Source: Candidatus Rothia avicola (lineage in GTDB: Bacteria > Actinomycetota > Actinomycetes > Actinomycetales > Micrococcaceae). Taken from it: DNA of 64,000 bases. The notes beneath the pieces were generated by a model. It was not told the origin of the DNA. It saw only the letters and a list, made by a program, of their open reading frames with translations, and did no database searches. This document shows, one piece after another, positions 28,790 through 36,209 of the stretch. The DNA lies in contig DXCN01000012.1 in assembly GCA_019115985.1 (NCBI GenBank), positions 1-64,000 of the forward strand. The letters are read 5' to 3'. The stretch's first letter is position 1; every line of letters starts with the position of its first letter. The translations under genes were made by a program, and so were the position numbers.

Positions 28790-30136
28790 ATGGACTTTAC
28801 TCCCTGGGCTCTGGTCATTGACCTGGGTATTATCGGGCTGCTGCTCACGGTTAGCACCGTACTGCGAGCTCGCATTAAATTTATTCAAGAACTGATGATT
28901 CCGGCTCCCGTTATTGCGGGATTTTTGGGGCTAGCTTTGGGGCCAGCTGGTGCTAACTGGTTACCGTTTTCAAATGCGATTGGCTCGTACGGCTCGGTAC
29001 TTATTGCTGCCGTCTTTGCCTGTATCGCGTTAGGAACAGACCTGAGCCTCAATAAGTTAGGACGTCCTTTGGGGCAGTTTTTGAGTTACACGCTCCTGCT
29101 CTATTCCGCTCAAGTTGTTGTAGGTATTTTGTTGACCCTTTTACTGCTGGGGCCTCTGTTTGATACCCCAGAAGCATTTGGAGTGGTTCTATTCTCCGGA
29201 TGGGCTGGTGGGTTTGGCACGGCGGCTGCAGTAGGAGATGTTTTTACTCAGGCCGGACATGAAGAGGTACAGTCATTAGCTTATACCTCAGCAACGGTCG
29301 GTCTACTTATCGGGATTTTAGGCGGCGTAATTATCGCTAAGTACGGCGCTAAAAAAGGTTACGTTGAAGAGTTTGCAGGCCTTAAAGAGTTACCTGAGGA
29401 AATTCGAACAGGCATTCTTCCTCAGGAAGCTAAGCGGCCCTCTATCGGTACTCACGTATTCTCTAGTTCTTCAATTGATACCCTAGGTTTTCATTTGGGT
29501 GTTATTGCTGCTATTACTGCTATTGGTTATATGGCTCAGCAGTATCTTAAAGGGTTTTTCCCGTCAGTTTCGATTCCTGTTTTTAGCTTGGCTTTTATCT
29601 TGGGACTCATTGTTCGCCTGAGCATAGATAAGCTCAAGCTGGGCCATTTCGTTGACCGAACCACTATGCAGTCTATTTCTGGCACTGCTACCGATGTATT
29701 GATTGTTTTCGGTATTGCTTCTATTAAGCCTGGCTTAGTAGCAGATTACTGGGTGCAGCTAACTATTCTATTTGCCGTGGGTCTTGTTCTTTTGCTGGTT
29801 CTTGGGTTGGTGCTGGCCCCTCGTGTGCTTGATCAGGGCTGGTTCGAGAAGCAAATTTTCACGTGGGGCTGGGCTACAGGAGCCTTAGCGCAGGGCATTG
29901 CTCTGCTGCGCATTGTTGACCCGAAACTTAAGTCCAGCACGCTTGAAGATTACGCCTTACTCTCGATTTTTAATCAGAATGAGATTCTGGCAGTTACTTT
30001 TATTCCTGCTTTAGTCGTTGCTGGTGCTTCATGGACTGTTGCTGGAATCTGGGGGCTAGTTACAGCGGTTGCTATTGTTGTGCTCTTTATATTGGCGAGG
30101 GGCGGGCATAATGCACACTCGCGGATGAAGAGATAG
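28790..30136 (+). CDS. sodium/glutamate symporter family protein (GltS-like)
   Basis: Polytopic membrane carrier, about 10-12 transmembrane segments, resembling GltS (ESS family) sodium:glutamate symporters. The inverted-repeat pore features are visible: FACIALGTDLSLNKLGRPLG near residue 78 and the glycine-rich GWAGGFGTAAAVGDVFTQAG near 130; the second half has GTATDVLIVFGIASIKPGL and the partner reentrant region TWGWATGALAQGIALLRIVD. Length 448 is slightly over GltS. The substrate is uncertain; next to an amine oxidase it may import the oxidase's substrate. AAAGGAG precedes the ATG. Uses TTA and other AT-rich codons. Confidence 0.82.
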   Translation: MDFTPWALVIDLGIIGLLLTVSTVLRARIKFIQELMIPAPVIAGFLGLALGPAGANWLPFSNAIGSYGSVLIAAVFACIALGTDLSLNKLGRPLGQFLSYTLLLYSAQVVVGILLTLLLLGPLFDTPEAFGVVLFSGWAGGFGTAAAVGDVFTQAGHEEVQSLAYTSATVGLLIGILGGVIIAKYGAKKGYVEEFAGLKELPEEIRTGILPQEAKRPSIGTHVFSSSSIDTLGFHLGVIAAITAIGYMAQQYLKGFFPSVSIPVFSLAFILGLIVRLSIDKLKLGHFVDRTTMQSISGTATDVLIVFGIASIKPGLVADYWVQLTILFAVGLVLLLVLGLVLAPRVLDQGWFEKQIFTWGWATGALAQGIALLRIVDPKLKSSTLEDYALLSIFNQNEILAVTFIPALVVAGASWTVAGIWGLVTAVAIVVLFILARGGHNAHSRMKR

Positions 30137-30160
30137 CCCTGGAGCTAAGAACACCCTGGA

Positions 30161-30166
30161 TAGAAT
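30161..30166 (+). promoter_or_regulatory. -10 element TAGAAT before DUF6176 gene
   Basis: TAGAAT ends 6 bases before ATG 30173, with no ribosome binding site: a probable internal leaderless promoter inside the cassette. Confidence 0.4.
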
Positions 30167-30172
30167 CATGGT

Positions 30173-30466
30173 ATGCAGATTGAACTGACCCGATTTCGAG
30201 TAAAACCAGGCAAGCGACATAAGGTCGATGAGTGGATGCTTTTCCTCAATGAAAACATGGAGGCTGTCAAAGAAACACTAGAGCCTGAGCACATGTATGT
30301 TGAGACAATCTTTGCTGAAACAATCGACGGAACCGATTACCTCTACTGGTACTCGGTACGTGGAGAGGCAGGCTTAGAACAGAAAGTTACTGAGTCTGAG
30401 CACTGGTTGGATGAGAAACATGTCGAGTACTGGCGTGAATGTATCGATTCTACCTACCCGCCCTAA
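30173..30466 (+). CDS. DUF6176 family protein
   Basis: A 97-residue protein with the DUF6176 pattern: LTRFRVKPGKRHKVDEWMLF, the middle LEPEHMYVETIFAETIDGTDYLYWY and the end SEHWLDEKHVEYWRECI. It looks like a dimeric alpha-beta barrel (ABM-like) fold. Function is unknown. It ends the cassette, 36 bases after the symporter, and may be read both from the upstream promoter and from its own -10. Confidence 0.8.
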   Translation: MQIELTRFRVKPGKRHKVDEWMLFLNENMEAVKETLEPEHMYVETIFAETIDGTDYLYWYSVRGEAGLEQKVTESEHWLDEKHVEYWRECIDSTYPP

Positions 30467-30469
30467 GAC

Positions 30470-30535
30470 CTGTCGCCGCGCGTGCACATGCTGCCTGACC
30501 GCGTCCTGGCCTCGATGAAGCCGCTGTCCCAGTAA
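30470..30535 (+). pseudogene. 21-codon GC-rich C-terminal remnant beside the right repeat
   Basis: Directly after the DUF6176 stop the base use returns to host type, and one frame reads LSPRVHMLPDRVLASMKPLS and Q, then TAA, immediately before the 72-bp hairpin repeat. No start codon context exists. It looks like the tail of a host gene whose front was replaced by the cassette. Very short, so uncertain. Confidence 0.3.
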
Positions 30536-30537
30536 AC

Positions 30538-30609
30538 AGTGCTTATCAGAATCGCGCAGGGCCCACGACGCTTGTGGGCCCTGCGCGATTCTTGTGGGCA
30601 CTGGGTTTG
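30538..30609. repeat. 72-bp hairpin direct repeat, right copy
   Basis: Same 72 bp as 27458-27529. Here the hairpin stands 2 bases after a TAA (30533-30535), the place of a transcription terminator, which hints that this copy is the native one and the left is the duplicate. Confidence 0.9.
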
Positions 30610-30621
30610 TGAAGGGTAGGG

Positions 30622-30688
30622 GTGGGCGGACGCCGCATCCCGCTTCCCGGCTTCTGGGCAGGAAGAGCGGGGGACGGCGTCCGCCCCA
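30622..30688. repeat. long hairpin built from an inverted pair of GGGCGGACGCC
   Basis: GTGGGCGGACGCCG and CGGCGTCCGCCCCAC face each other, with an inner TCCCGCTTCC/GGAAGAGCGGG stem. It contains GCGGACGC at 30626 and its complement at 30677. It lies between the cassette and the acetyltransferase gene. Confidence 0.55.
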
Positions 30689-30707
30689 CTGAGCTGGGTG
30701 CACCCTC

Positions 30708-30713
30708 TAGACT
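30708..30713 (+). promoter_or_regulatory. -10 element TAGACT for leaderless acetyltransferase mRNA
   Basis: TAGACT, 6 bases, then ATG 30720; no Shine-Dalgarno. Confidence 0.45.
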
Positions 30714-30719
30714 TAAAAC

Positions 30720-31280
30720 ATGCACACCCACGCCCTGAGCCCAGAAACCCCGGCCGATACCGCAGAAATTCGTGACCTGCTCCTGGCTACCTTTGAGACC
30801 AGCTACGAGGCTGACCTGGTCGATGCCCTGCGCGATAACCCAAACGCCTGGGAGCCGGGAATTTCCCTCACAGCCCGCGATACCGTCACCGGTGCTCTCG
30901 TCGGCTACGTTCTCATTAGCCGCTGCTGGGTGGGCTCCTGGCCTGCCTATGCGCTCGCGCCCCTGGCCGTCCACCCTGACTACCAGGGCAGGGGAGTGGG
31001 CACCGCCCTGGCCGGTGAGGCTCTAGCCCGTGCGGCGGCGTCCGCCCAAGTCAGCAATGCACCCACCAGCCTGCTGGTACTCGGTGAGCCTGCCTACTAC
31101 AGCCGTTTTGGGTTCGAGGGGGCAGCCCGCCACGGGGTGCGCGCAGTTATCGATGGTATTGAGCCGGCTGCCTTGGCAGAAGCCCTGCAACTCGTTAACC
31201 TCACCCCCGACTACCCGCCTATCTCAGGCGAGGTCACCTGGCCCGCCGAATACGACCTCGACCAGGGCGATGACCTCTAA
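30720..31280 (+). CDS. GNAT acetyltransferase, YhbS-like
   Basis: N-acetyltransferase of the YhbS type. The core has VGYVLISRCWVGSWPAYALA and the acetyl-CoA loop VHPDYQGRGVGTALAGEALAR (QGRGVG) near residues 83-104, then LLVLGEPAYYSRFGFEGAAR, the YhbS signature. Length 186. The substrate is unknown. It probably lacks a leader, given the -10 directly in front of the ATG. Confidence 0.87.
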   Translation: MHTHALSPETPADTAEIRDLLLATFETSYEADLVDALRDNPNAWEPGISLTARDTVTGALVGYVLISRCWVGSWPAYALAPLAVHPDYQGRGVGTALAGEALARAAASAQVSNAPTSLLVLGEPAYYSRFGFEGAARHGVRAVIDGIEPAALAEALQLVNLTPDYPPISGEVTWPAEYDLDQGDDL

Positions 31281-31328
31281 ACTGGAAGCCCAGGCCTAGA
31301 TTGAACCGGTAGAGAAAAGACGAGATTC

Positions 31329-32666
31329 ATGAGCAGCACCTTCACCCCCGAACAGGCTCCCACCCCCGGCTATAGCGCAGCGGACGCTGAACGCTGGGTC
31401 CCCGAACACCACAAGTTTGTCTATCGCTCGCCCTTTGAACGCGACCGGGCCCGTGTGTTGCATTCTGCGGCCCTGCGCCGTCTCGGTGCCAAAACTCAGG
31501 TAGTTGACCCCGATACCGACGACTTTGTACGCACCCGTCTGACCCACTCCCTGGAAGTTGCCCAGATTGGACGCGAGCTGGGGCGCATGCTGGGCTGCGA
31601 CCCCGATGTGGTCGATACTGCCTGCCTCTCCCACGACCTGGGCCACCCGCCCTTTGGGCACAACGGTGAAACCGCCCTCGACCGGCTAGCGGCGGATGCC
31701 GGTGGTTTTGAGGGCAACGCCCAGACCCTGCGCCTGCTCACCCGCCTTGAACCCAAGGTGATTAGGCACGACGGCGGTTCTGCCGGGCTAAACCTAACCC
31801 GGGCGTCCTTGGACGCAACCTGCAAGTACCCCTGGACCCGCGCCAACGCCCCCGCCCGAACCGACGGCAAACCCAACCGCAAATTCGGCGTCTACGCCGA
31901 CGACCTGCCCGTCTTCGAATGGCTCCGCGCCGGGGCTGCTGAAGCCGAAGCTACCCCCACCCAAAAATGCTTAGAGGCCCAGGTCATGGACCTCGCCGAC
32001 GATATCTCCTATTCCGTGCACGACGTTGAGGACGCCGTCTTCGGCGGGCACGTGCAGCTCGATGACCTGAAAAAGGCGGACGCCCGCCAGCAGGTTTTCG
32101 ACAAAACTCGGCTCTGGTACCTTCCCGGGGTTGAGGATGCCACCCTCGACAAAGCCCTGACCCGCTTAGAGAACCTCAACCGTTGGGTGCCGAATATGAC
32201 GGGGACCCGCTCGTCCATGGCGGCTTTTAAGGCCCTTACTTCTAAACTTATTGGGCGTTTTGCTGCCAGCGCTATGCTGGCAACCCGCGACGTCTACGGG
32301 GACGAACCGCTCACCCGCTACCAGGCCCAGCTGGTGGTGCCCGAAGAAACCGAGCACGAAATCGCTGTGCTCAAGGGCATAGCCACAGCTTTTGTGATGG
32401 CTCCCCGCGATGCGGCAGCCGCACAGACAACCGAGGGGAACCAGCAGGAGATTCTTGAATTCCTGGTGCACGCCCTCTTTGATAACCCCAACTACCTCGA
32501 CCCGGTCTTTGCCGCCGACCTGCAGGAACTGGGGCGCAATGACGATACCGCCCGCCTGCGACTGGTGATTGACCAGGTCGCCTGCCTGACCGACCGCTCC
32601 GCCGTCGCCCTCTTCAAACGAATCACAGGAACTCACTGGGCGGTTGGTGACAAACCGCTGTGGTAA
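31329..32666 (+). CDS. dgt: deoxyguanosinetriphosphate triphosphohydrolase-like protein
   Basis: HD-domain dNTPase that removes triphosphate from dGTP and helps control the dNTP pool. It shows the type-2 Dgt pattern: RDRARVLHSAALRRLGAKTQV, RTRLTHSLEVAQIGRELG (first His), CLSHDLGHPPFGHNGE (HD metal pair) and ADDISYSVHDVEDAVF (last Asp). Length 445 is usual. It directly precedes dnaG, as in many actinobacteria, and the dnaG frame overlaps its end if an earlier start is used. Confidence 0.93.
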   Translation: MSSTFTPEQAPTPGYSAADAERWVPEHHKFVYRSPFERDRARVLHSAALRRLGAKTQVVDPDTDDFVRTRLTHSLEVAQIGRELGRMLGCDPDVVDTACLSHDLGHPPFGHNGETALDRLAADAGGFEGNAQTLRLLTRLEPKVIRHDGGSAGLNLTRASLDATCKYPWTRANAPARTDGKPNRKFGVYADDLPVFEWLRAGAAEAEATPTQKCLEAQVMDLADDISYSVHDVEDAVFGGHVQLDDLKKADARQQVFDKTRLWYLPGVEDATLDKALTRLENLNRWVPNMTGTRSSMAAFKALTSKLIGRFAASAMLATRDVYGDEPLTRYQAQLVVPEETEHEIAVLKGIATAFVMAPRDAAAAQTTEGNQQEILEFLVHALFDNPNYLDPVFAADLQELGRNDDTARLRLVIDQVACLTDRSAVALFKRITGTHWAVGDKPLW

Positions 32667-32696
32667 GCCAAAACCCGTCGGCTTGACGGCCCAGAC

Positions 32697-32702
32697 TAAA
32701 AT
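32697..32702 (+). promoter_or_regulatory. -10 element TAAAAT for leaderless dnaG mRNA
   Basis: TAAAAT, 7 bases, then GTG 32710; no ribosome binding site. No -35 at the right distance. Confidence 0.45.
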
Positions 32703-32709
32703 TGAACCC

Positions 32710-34614
32710 GTGGCAGGCTTAATCAAACGAGAAGACATTGACGAGGTGCGCTCCCGCACCGACATCCGCGAAATCATCGAAGGGTACGTCACCCTCAAAT
32801 CCGCCGGTATCGGCTCTTTCAAGGGCTTGTGCCCCTTCCACGATGAACGCACCCCGAGCTTCCACGTGCGCCCCCAGATGGGCACCTACCACTGCTTTGG
32901 CTGCGGCGAATCGGGTGATGTGATCAGCTTCCTCATGGAAATGGACCACACCTCCTTCACCGAAACCGTCGAAAAACTCGCCGCCCGCATCGGCTACGAA
33001 CTGCACTACGAGCAGGGTAGCGGCATGAGCCGCGAAGAGGTAGGACGCCGCCAGCGCCTTCTCGATGCCCACAAGATTGCTGCGGAGTTCTTCCAAAAAA
33101 ACCTCTACACCCCTGCCGCCGTTGAAGCCCAAAAGTTTCTCGGTGCCCGCGGCTTCGACCCCGCAGCCACCCAAAAATTCGGGGTCGGCTTTGCCCCGCG
33201 CGGCTGGGATAACCTGCTCAAATACCTGATGAACAAGGGTTTTACCACCGAGGAGCTCCGCGAAACCGGCATGTTCTCAGAGGGCCAGCGGGGCCTCTAC
33301 GACCGTTTCCGCGGCCGCATCATCTGGCCCATCCGCAATATCACCGGTGAAACCATCGGCTTCGGCGCCCGCCGCCTCTTCGACGACGACCAGGGGCCTA
33401 AATACCTCAACACCCCCGAGACCGCCCTCTACAAAAAATCACAGGTCCTTTACGGGCTTGACATGGCCAAACGACCTATCGCCAAGAAGAAGCAGATTGT
33501 GGTCGTCGAGGGCTACACCGACGTCATGGCAGCCCAGCTGGCCGGCGTTGACACCGCCGTGGCTACCTGCGGCACCGCCTTTGGCACCGACCACATTAAA
33601 ATTGTGCGCCGCCTCATCTCCGACGACGGCACCGGCGGCGAAGTCATCTTCACCTTCGATGGCGACGCCGCCGGCCAAAAAGCCGCCCTCGCTGCCTTCT
33701 CAGAAGACCAGCGCTTCGTCGCCCAAACCTTCGTCGCCGTCGCCAAAGACGGTATGGACCCCTGCGACCTGCGCCTAGCCCGCGGGGACGCCGCCGTGCG
33801 CTCCCTTATCGCCTCCCGGCGTCCGCTCTTCGAATTCGCCATCGACGCCACCCTCGCCAACTACGACCTCGGCACCCTCGAAGGGCGTGTGCGCGGCATG
33901 CGCGCCATCGCCCCCATCATCGCCGGAATCAAGGACGCCGCCCTGCGGCCAGCCTACGTACGGCAAGTTTCAGGGCAGTTAGGGCTAGACGCCGCCGAAG
34001 TGCAGCGGGCCGTCAGTGCAGCGGCAGCTAACCCGCAGGCCTCCGCCAGCCAGCGAGCCGAAGCCGCAGAAGCAGAACGCGCCGCCCGAATCGCAGCAGA
34101 AGAAACCCCCGTCCCAGTAGAAGACCCCTACGAGCTACCCGATCTGCGCGACCCCGCAGCCCGCACCGAGCGTGAAGCCCTCGAAATCGTGCTGCAATAC
34201 CCCCAGTACCTCTCCCTCGAACAGTGGCAGGAACTAGCCACCGTGCACTACCGCTACCGGGCTCACAGCGGCATCGCCCAGGGAATCATCGGGGCAGCCT
34301 CCACCATCGCCCCTGACCCCGGAGCCACCTGGGTCAACACCGTTCGCGCCCACGCCCCCGAACCCGTCCACGCCCTCATTGCAGAACTCACCGTCGCCCC
34401 CATCCCCGCCCGAACCGATGAGCAGCTCAACCGCTACTCCCGCGACATACTCAACCGCCTCTTCGAACAAGAAATTACCCGGCAGAAATCGGACCTCCTC
34501 ATGCAACTCCAGCGCCTCTCGCCTCAGAACGACGCCGAGGCCTACCGGGAGATTCAACAGCAACTCCTCACCCTCGAACTCCGCCGCCGCAGCAAAATGC
34601 AGGGCCAAGACTAA
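32710..34614 (+). CDS. dnaG: DNA primase
   Basis: Makes RNA primers at the replication fork. Domains in order: CHC2 zinc finger (CPFHDERTPSFHVRP with C..H, and YHCFGCGESGDVI), RNA polymerase core with the RGFDPAATQKFGVGFAP region, TOPRIM with VVVEGYTDVMAAQLAG and FTFDGDAAGQKAA, then a helical DnaB-binding C-domain. Length is 634 from GTG 32710 (AGLIKREDIDEVRSRTDIRE), the usual beginning; the frame is open to 32644 but those residues lack homology. It likely has its own leaderless transcript in addition to read-through from dgt. Confidence 0.95.
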   Translation: MAGLIKREDIDEVRSRTDIREIIEGYVTLKSAGIGSFKGLCPFHDERTPSFHVRPQMGTYHCFGCGESGDVISFLMEMDHTSFTETVEKLAARIGYELHYEQGSGMSREEVGRRQRLLDAHKIAAEFFQKNLYTPAAVEAQKFLGARGFDPAATQKFGVGFAPRGWDNLLKYLMNKGFTTEELRETGMFSEGQRGLYDRFRGRIIWPIRNITGETIGFGARRLFDDDQGPKYLNTPETALYKKSQVLYGLDMAKRPIAKKKQIVVVEGYTDVMAAQLAGVDTAVATCGTAFGTDHIKIVRRLISDDGTGGEVIFTFDGDAAGQKAALAAFSEDQRFVAQTFVAVAKDGMDPCDLRLARGDAAVRSLIASRRPLFEFAIDATLANYDLGTLEGRVRGMRAIAPIIAGIKDAALRPAYVRQVSGQLGLDAAEVQRAVSAAAANPQASASQRAEAAEAERAARIAAEETPVPVEDPYELPDLRDPAARTEREALEIVLQYPQYLSLEQWQELATVHYRYRAHSGIAQGIIGAASTIAPDPGATWVNTVRAHAPEPVHALIAELTVAPIPARTDEQLNRYSRDILNRLFEQEITRQKSDLLMQLQRLSPQNDAEAYREIQQQLLTLELRRRSKMQGQD

Positions 34615-34642
34615 GCTGTGATGCAGTTAACTTAATCTCGAT

Positions 34643-34671
34643 TTGCACCGGGTAAAAACCCCGTGTAGAGT
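34643..34671 (+). promoter_or_regulatory. tRNA-Asn promoter
   Basis: TTGCAC, 17-bp spacer, TAGAGT, 39 bases upstream of the tRNA. Confidence 0.7.
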
Positions 34672-34710
34672 TATTACTCGTTGCAGTGATGGAAACATCG
34701 CAAACAATAT

Positions 34711-34783
34711 TCCCCCGTAGCTCAATTGGCAGAGCATTCGACTGTTAATCGAAGGGTTACTGGTTCGAGTCCAGTCGGGGGAG
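34711..34783 (+). tRNA. tRNA-Asn (GTT)
   Basis: Complete cloverleaf: acceptor TCCCCCG/CGGGGGA, D-arm GCTC/GAGC, anticodon loop CTGTTAA with GTT, T-arm CTGGT-TCGAGTC-CAG region, discriminator G. CCA is not encoded. The last 22 bases before the end are repeated at 34899-34920, the mark of an integration site. Confidence 0.95.
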
Positions 34784-34790
34784 CAGCGAC

Positions 34791-34817
34791 AAAGACCCAG
34801 CTTCGGCTGGGTCTTTT
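34791..34817 (+). terminator. terminator after tRNA-Asn
   Basis: AAAGACCCAG-CTTCGG-CTGGGTCTTT with T-run. Strong hairpin with a UUCG-type loop. Confidence 0.85.
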
Positions 34818-34853
34818 GCTTTAACCAGCACCCCCTCGCTCCGCTCGGAATTC

Positions 34854-34894
34854 GGCGAACTTTTTATTTCCTCGCGCGCTCGGAAAAGTTCGCC
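34854..34894. repeat. conserved-loop hairpin (family 1, copy B)
   Basis: Arms GGCGAACTTTT and AAAAGTTCGCC (11 bp, perfect) around TATTTCCTCGCGCGCTCGG. The loop is the same as in copy A at 4688-4729 but the stem is wholly different. Both copies have ATTC just before the left arm and TCATC right after the right arm. It fills the gap between tRNA-Asn and its duplicated end. Confidence 0.65.
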
Positions 34895-34898
34895 TCAT

Positions 34899-34923
34899 CT
34901 GGTTCGAGTCCAGTCGGGGGGAG
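34899..34923 (+). repeat. duplicated tRNA-Asn 3' end (att-like scar)
   Basis: CTGGTTCGAGTCCAGTCGGGGG repeats 34760-34781 exactly, 139 bp downstream, followed by GAG. Integrases that use tRNA genes leave such a copy at the far end of the element. No integrase remains, so this is a scar or a very small element. Confidence 0.65.
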
Positions 34924-34928
34924 TAAAC

Positions 34929-34960
34929 AAACAGCCCGGCCTTGCGACCGGGCTGTTTTG
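34929..34960 (+). terminator. second terminator behind the tRNA-Asn fragment
   Basis: AACAGCCCGG-CCTTGCGA-CCGGGCTGTT with TT. It would be the original terminator of tRNA-Asn if the fragment marks an old integration. Confidence 0.8.
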
Positions 34961-34989
34961 TTCCCCGTTTGTTCCCCGTTTGTTCCCCG
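34957..34989. repeat. three tandem copies of TTTGTTCCCCG
   Basis: Exact 11-bp unit repeated three times directly after the terminator. A short minisatellite that may vary between strains. Confidence 0.85.
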
Positions 34990-35127
34990 GAATCATTGCT
35001 CGGCCTTCTCCCGATAAACGCGCCACATTCCAGGGTGCAGTCGCCACAAGCCCCTAAAAGCCGGTAAACTTACTATTTGGTACACGTAATACGCAAGCAC
35101 GCTTATCGACACAGAGAGAGGTGGCAC

Positions 35128-35997
35128 ATGACCACTCCTAACGACCTGAACGGCTCACGCCGAGCCCAGGGTCTGCGCGCTGGCTTCAACAACATCAAAG
35201 CTAGCGTTACGAACGTGGCTGACGCAGGCAAGGTGCTCACCAACCTAGCCCCTAAGCAGCTCAAAGACGAAATCCAGATTGCCAAGATTGAGGTCAAAGA
35301 AAAGGGCATCGCCCTGGGCAAGGGCGCCGCGGTTGCTGCAGTAGCCCTGGTTTTTGCCCTCTTTATGGCTATCGCCCTGGTCATCCTGGCCTATGTGGGC
35401 CTGGCCTCCATCATGCCTAACTGGGCGGCAGCTCTGGTTCTGGTTATCCTCTTCCTGCTCCTTGCCGGCATCGCCGGTTTGGTCGGCTTCAAGATGATCA
35501 AGGCCCAGCTGCCCTTCAAGCCTGAATCAGCTATCTTTGGTCTGCTCTACGACCTGGGCGTGCTGAAGGAAGGCTCCGCCATGACCTCCAAGCGCCTCAA
35601 GCGCGAGCAGGCTGAGAAGGCAGAAGCCAAGAAGGCTGAGCAGAAGGCAGAGGAGAAGAAGGACGGCAGCGAGCGGCAGGCACCCGCTACCCCCGCCCCC
35701 AGCAAGGAACAGCTCCTGCAGCGCACCAAGCAGCGTCGTGAGCACCTCAAGACCCTGCGCGACGACATCGAGACCTACTCACGCGACGTGCAGGCAGGTG
35801 CCCAGGGCCTGGTGCAGAACGCCAAGACCTCCGCAAAGAACGCTCCTGCTACCGCCGTTGACGGTGGTAAGAAGCTGGCCGCAAACGCCTCGAACCCCGA
35901 GACCCTGCAGGCCCACTGGAAGTCCTTTGCAACCCTGGCAGCTTCCCTGGGAGCCTTCTTCGTCTTCCTCGGCAAGCTCATTAGCCGCCGCAAGTAA
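35128..35997 (+). CDS. holin-X (holin superfamily III) type membrane protein
   Basis: Actinobacterial phage-holin-X family protein (DUF1469-like), a chromosomal protein rather than a lysis gene. It has an N-terminal amphipathic helix region with KDEIQIAKIEVKEKG, two membrane segments (GAAVAAVALVFALFMAIALV and AAALVLVILFLLLAGIAGLV), then a long Lys/Glu/Ala-rich coiled coil, and unlike most family members a third hydrophobic segment near the C-terminus (FATLAASLGAFFVFLGKLI) before a basic end. Length 289. The function is unknown; cell-envelope roles are suspected. The start at 35128 has GAGAGGTGGC upstream. Confidence 0.75.
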   Translation: MTTPNDLNGSRRAQGLRAGFNNIKASVTNVADAGKVLTNLAPKQLKDEIQIAKIEVKEKGIALGKGAAVAAVALVFALFMAIALVILAYVGLASIMPNWAAALVLVILFLLLAGIAGLVGFKMIKAQLPFKPESAIFGLLYDLGVLKEGSAMTSKRLKREQAEKAEAKKAEQKAEEKKDGSERQAPATPAPSKEQLLQRTKQRREHLKTLRDDIETYSRDVQAGAQGLVQNAKTSAKNAPATAVDGGKKLAANASNPETLQAHWKSFATLAASLGAFFVFLGKLISRRK

Positions 35998-36041
35998 GAC
36001 CCTGCCCTGCCTCAGATGAGGCGGCACAAGCGTCCTTGCCC

Positions 36042-36085
36042 CCAGGCCCGCCCCGGCAGAACCGCCGGAGCGGGCCTGGCTTTTT
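36042..36085 (+). terminator. terminator after holin-X gene
   Basis: CCAGGCCCGC pairs with GCGGGCCTGG, then CTTTTTGGG. Confidence 0.8.
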
Positions 36086-36209
36086 GGGTCAGTAGAGGCG
36101 TGGACGCCTGTGAGCCCCGTCGAATCCGCCGCCAGGCTGATGCAGAGCTACCGAAAACCCTGTAAGGTCAGTGTGATACTGAACGAAAAGACCTCGAAAG
36201 GGCCCCTGC

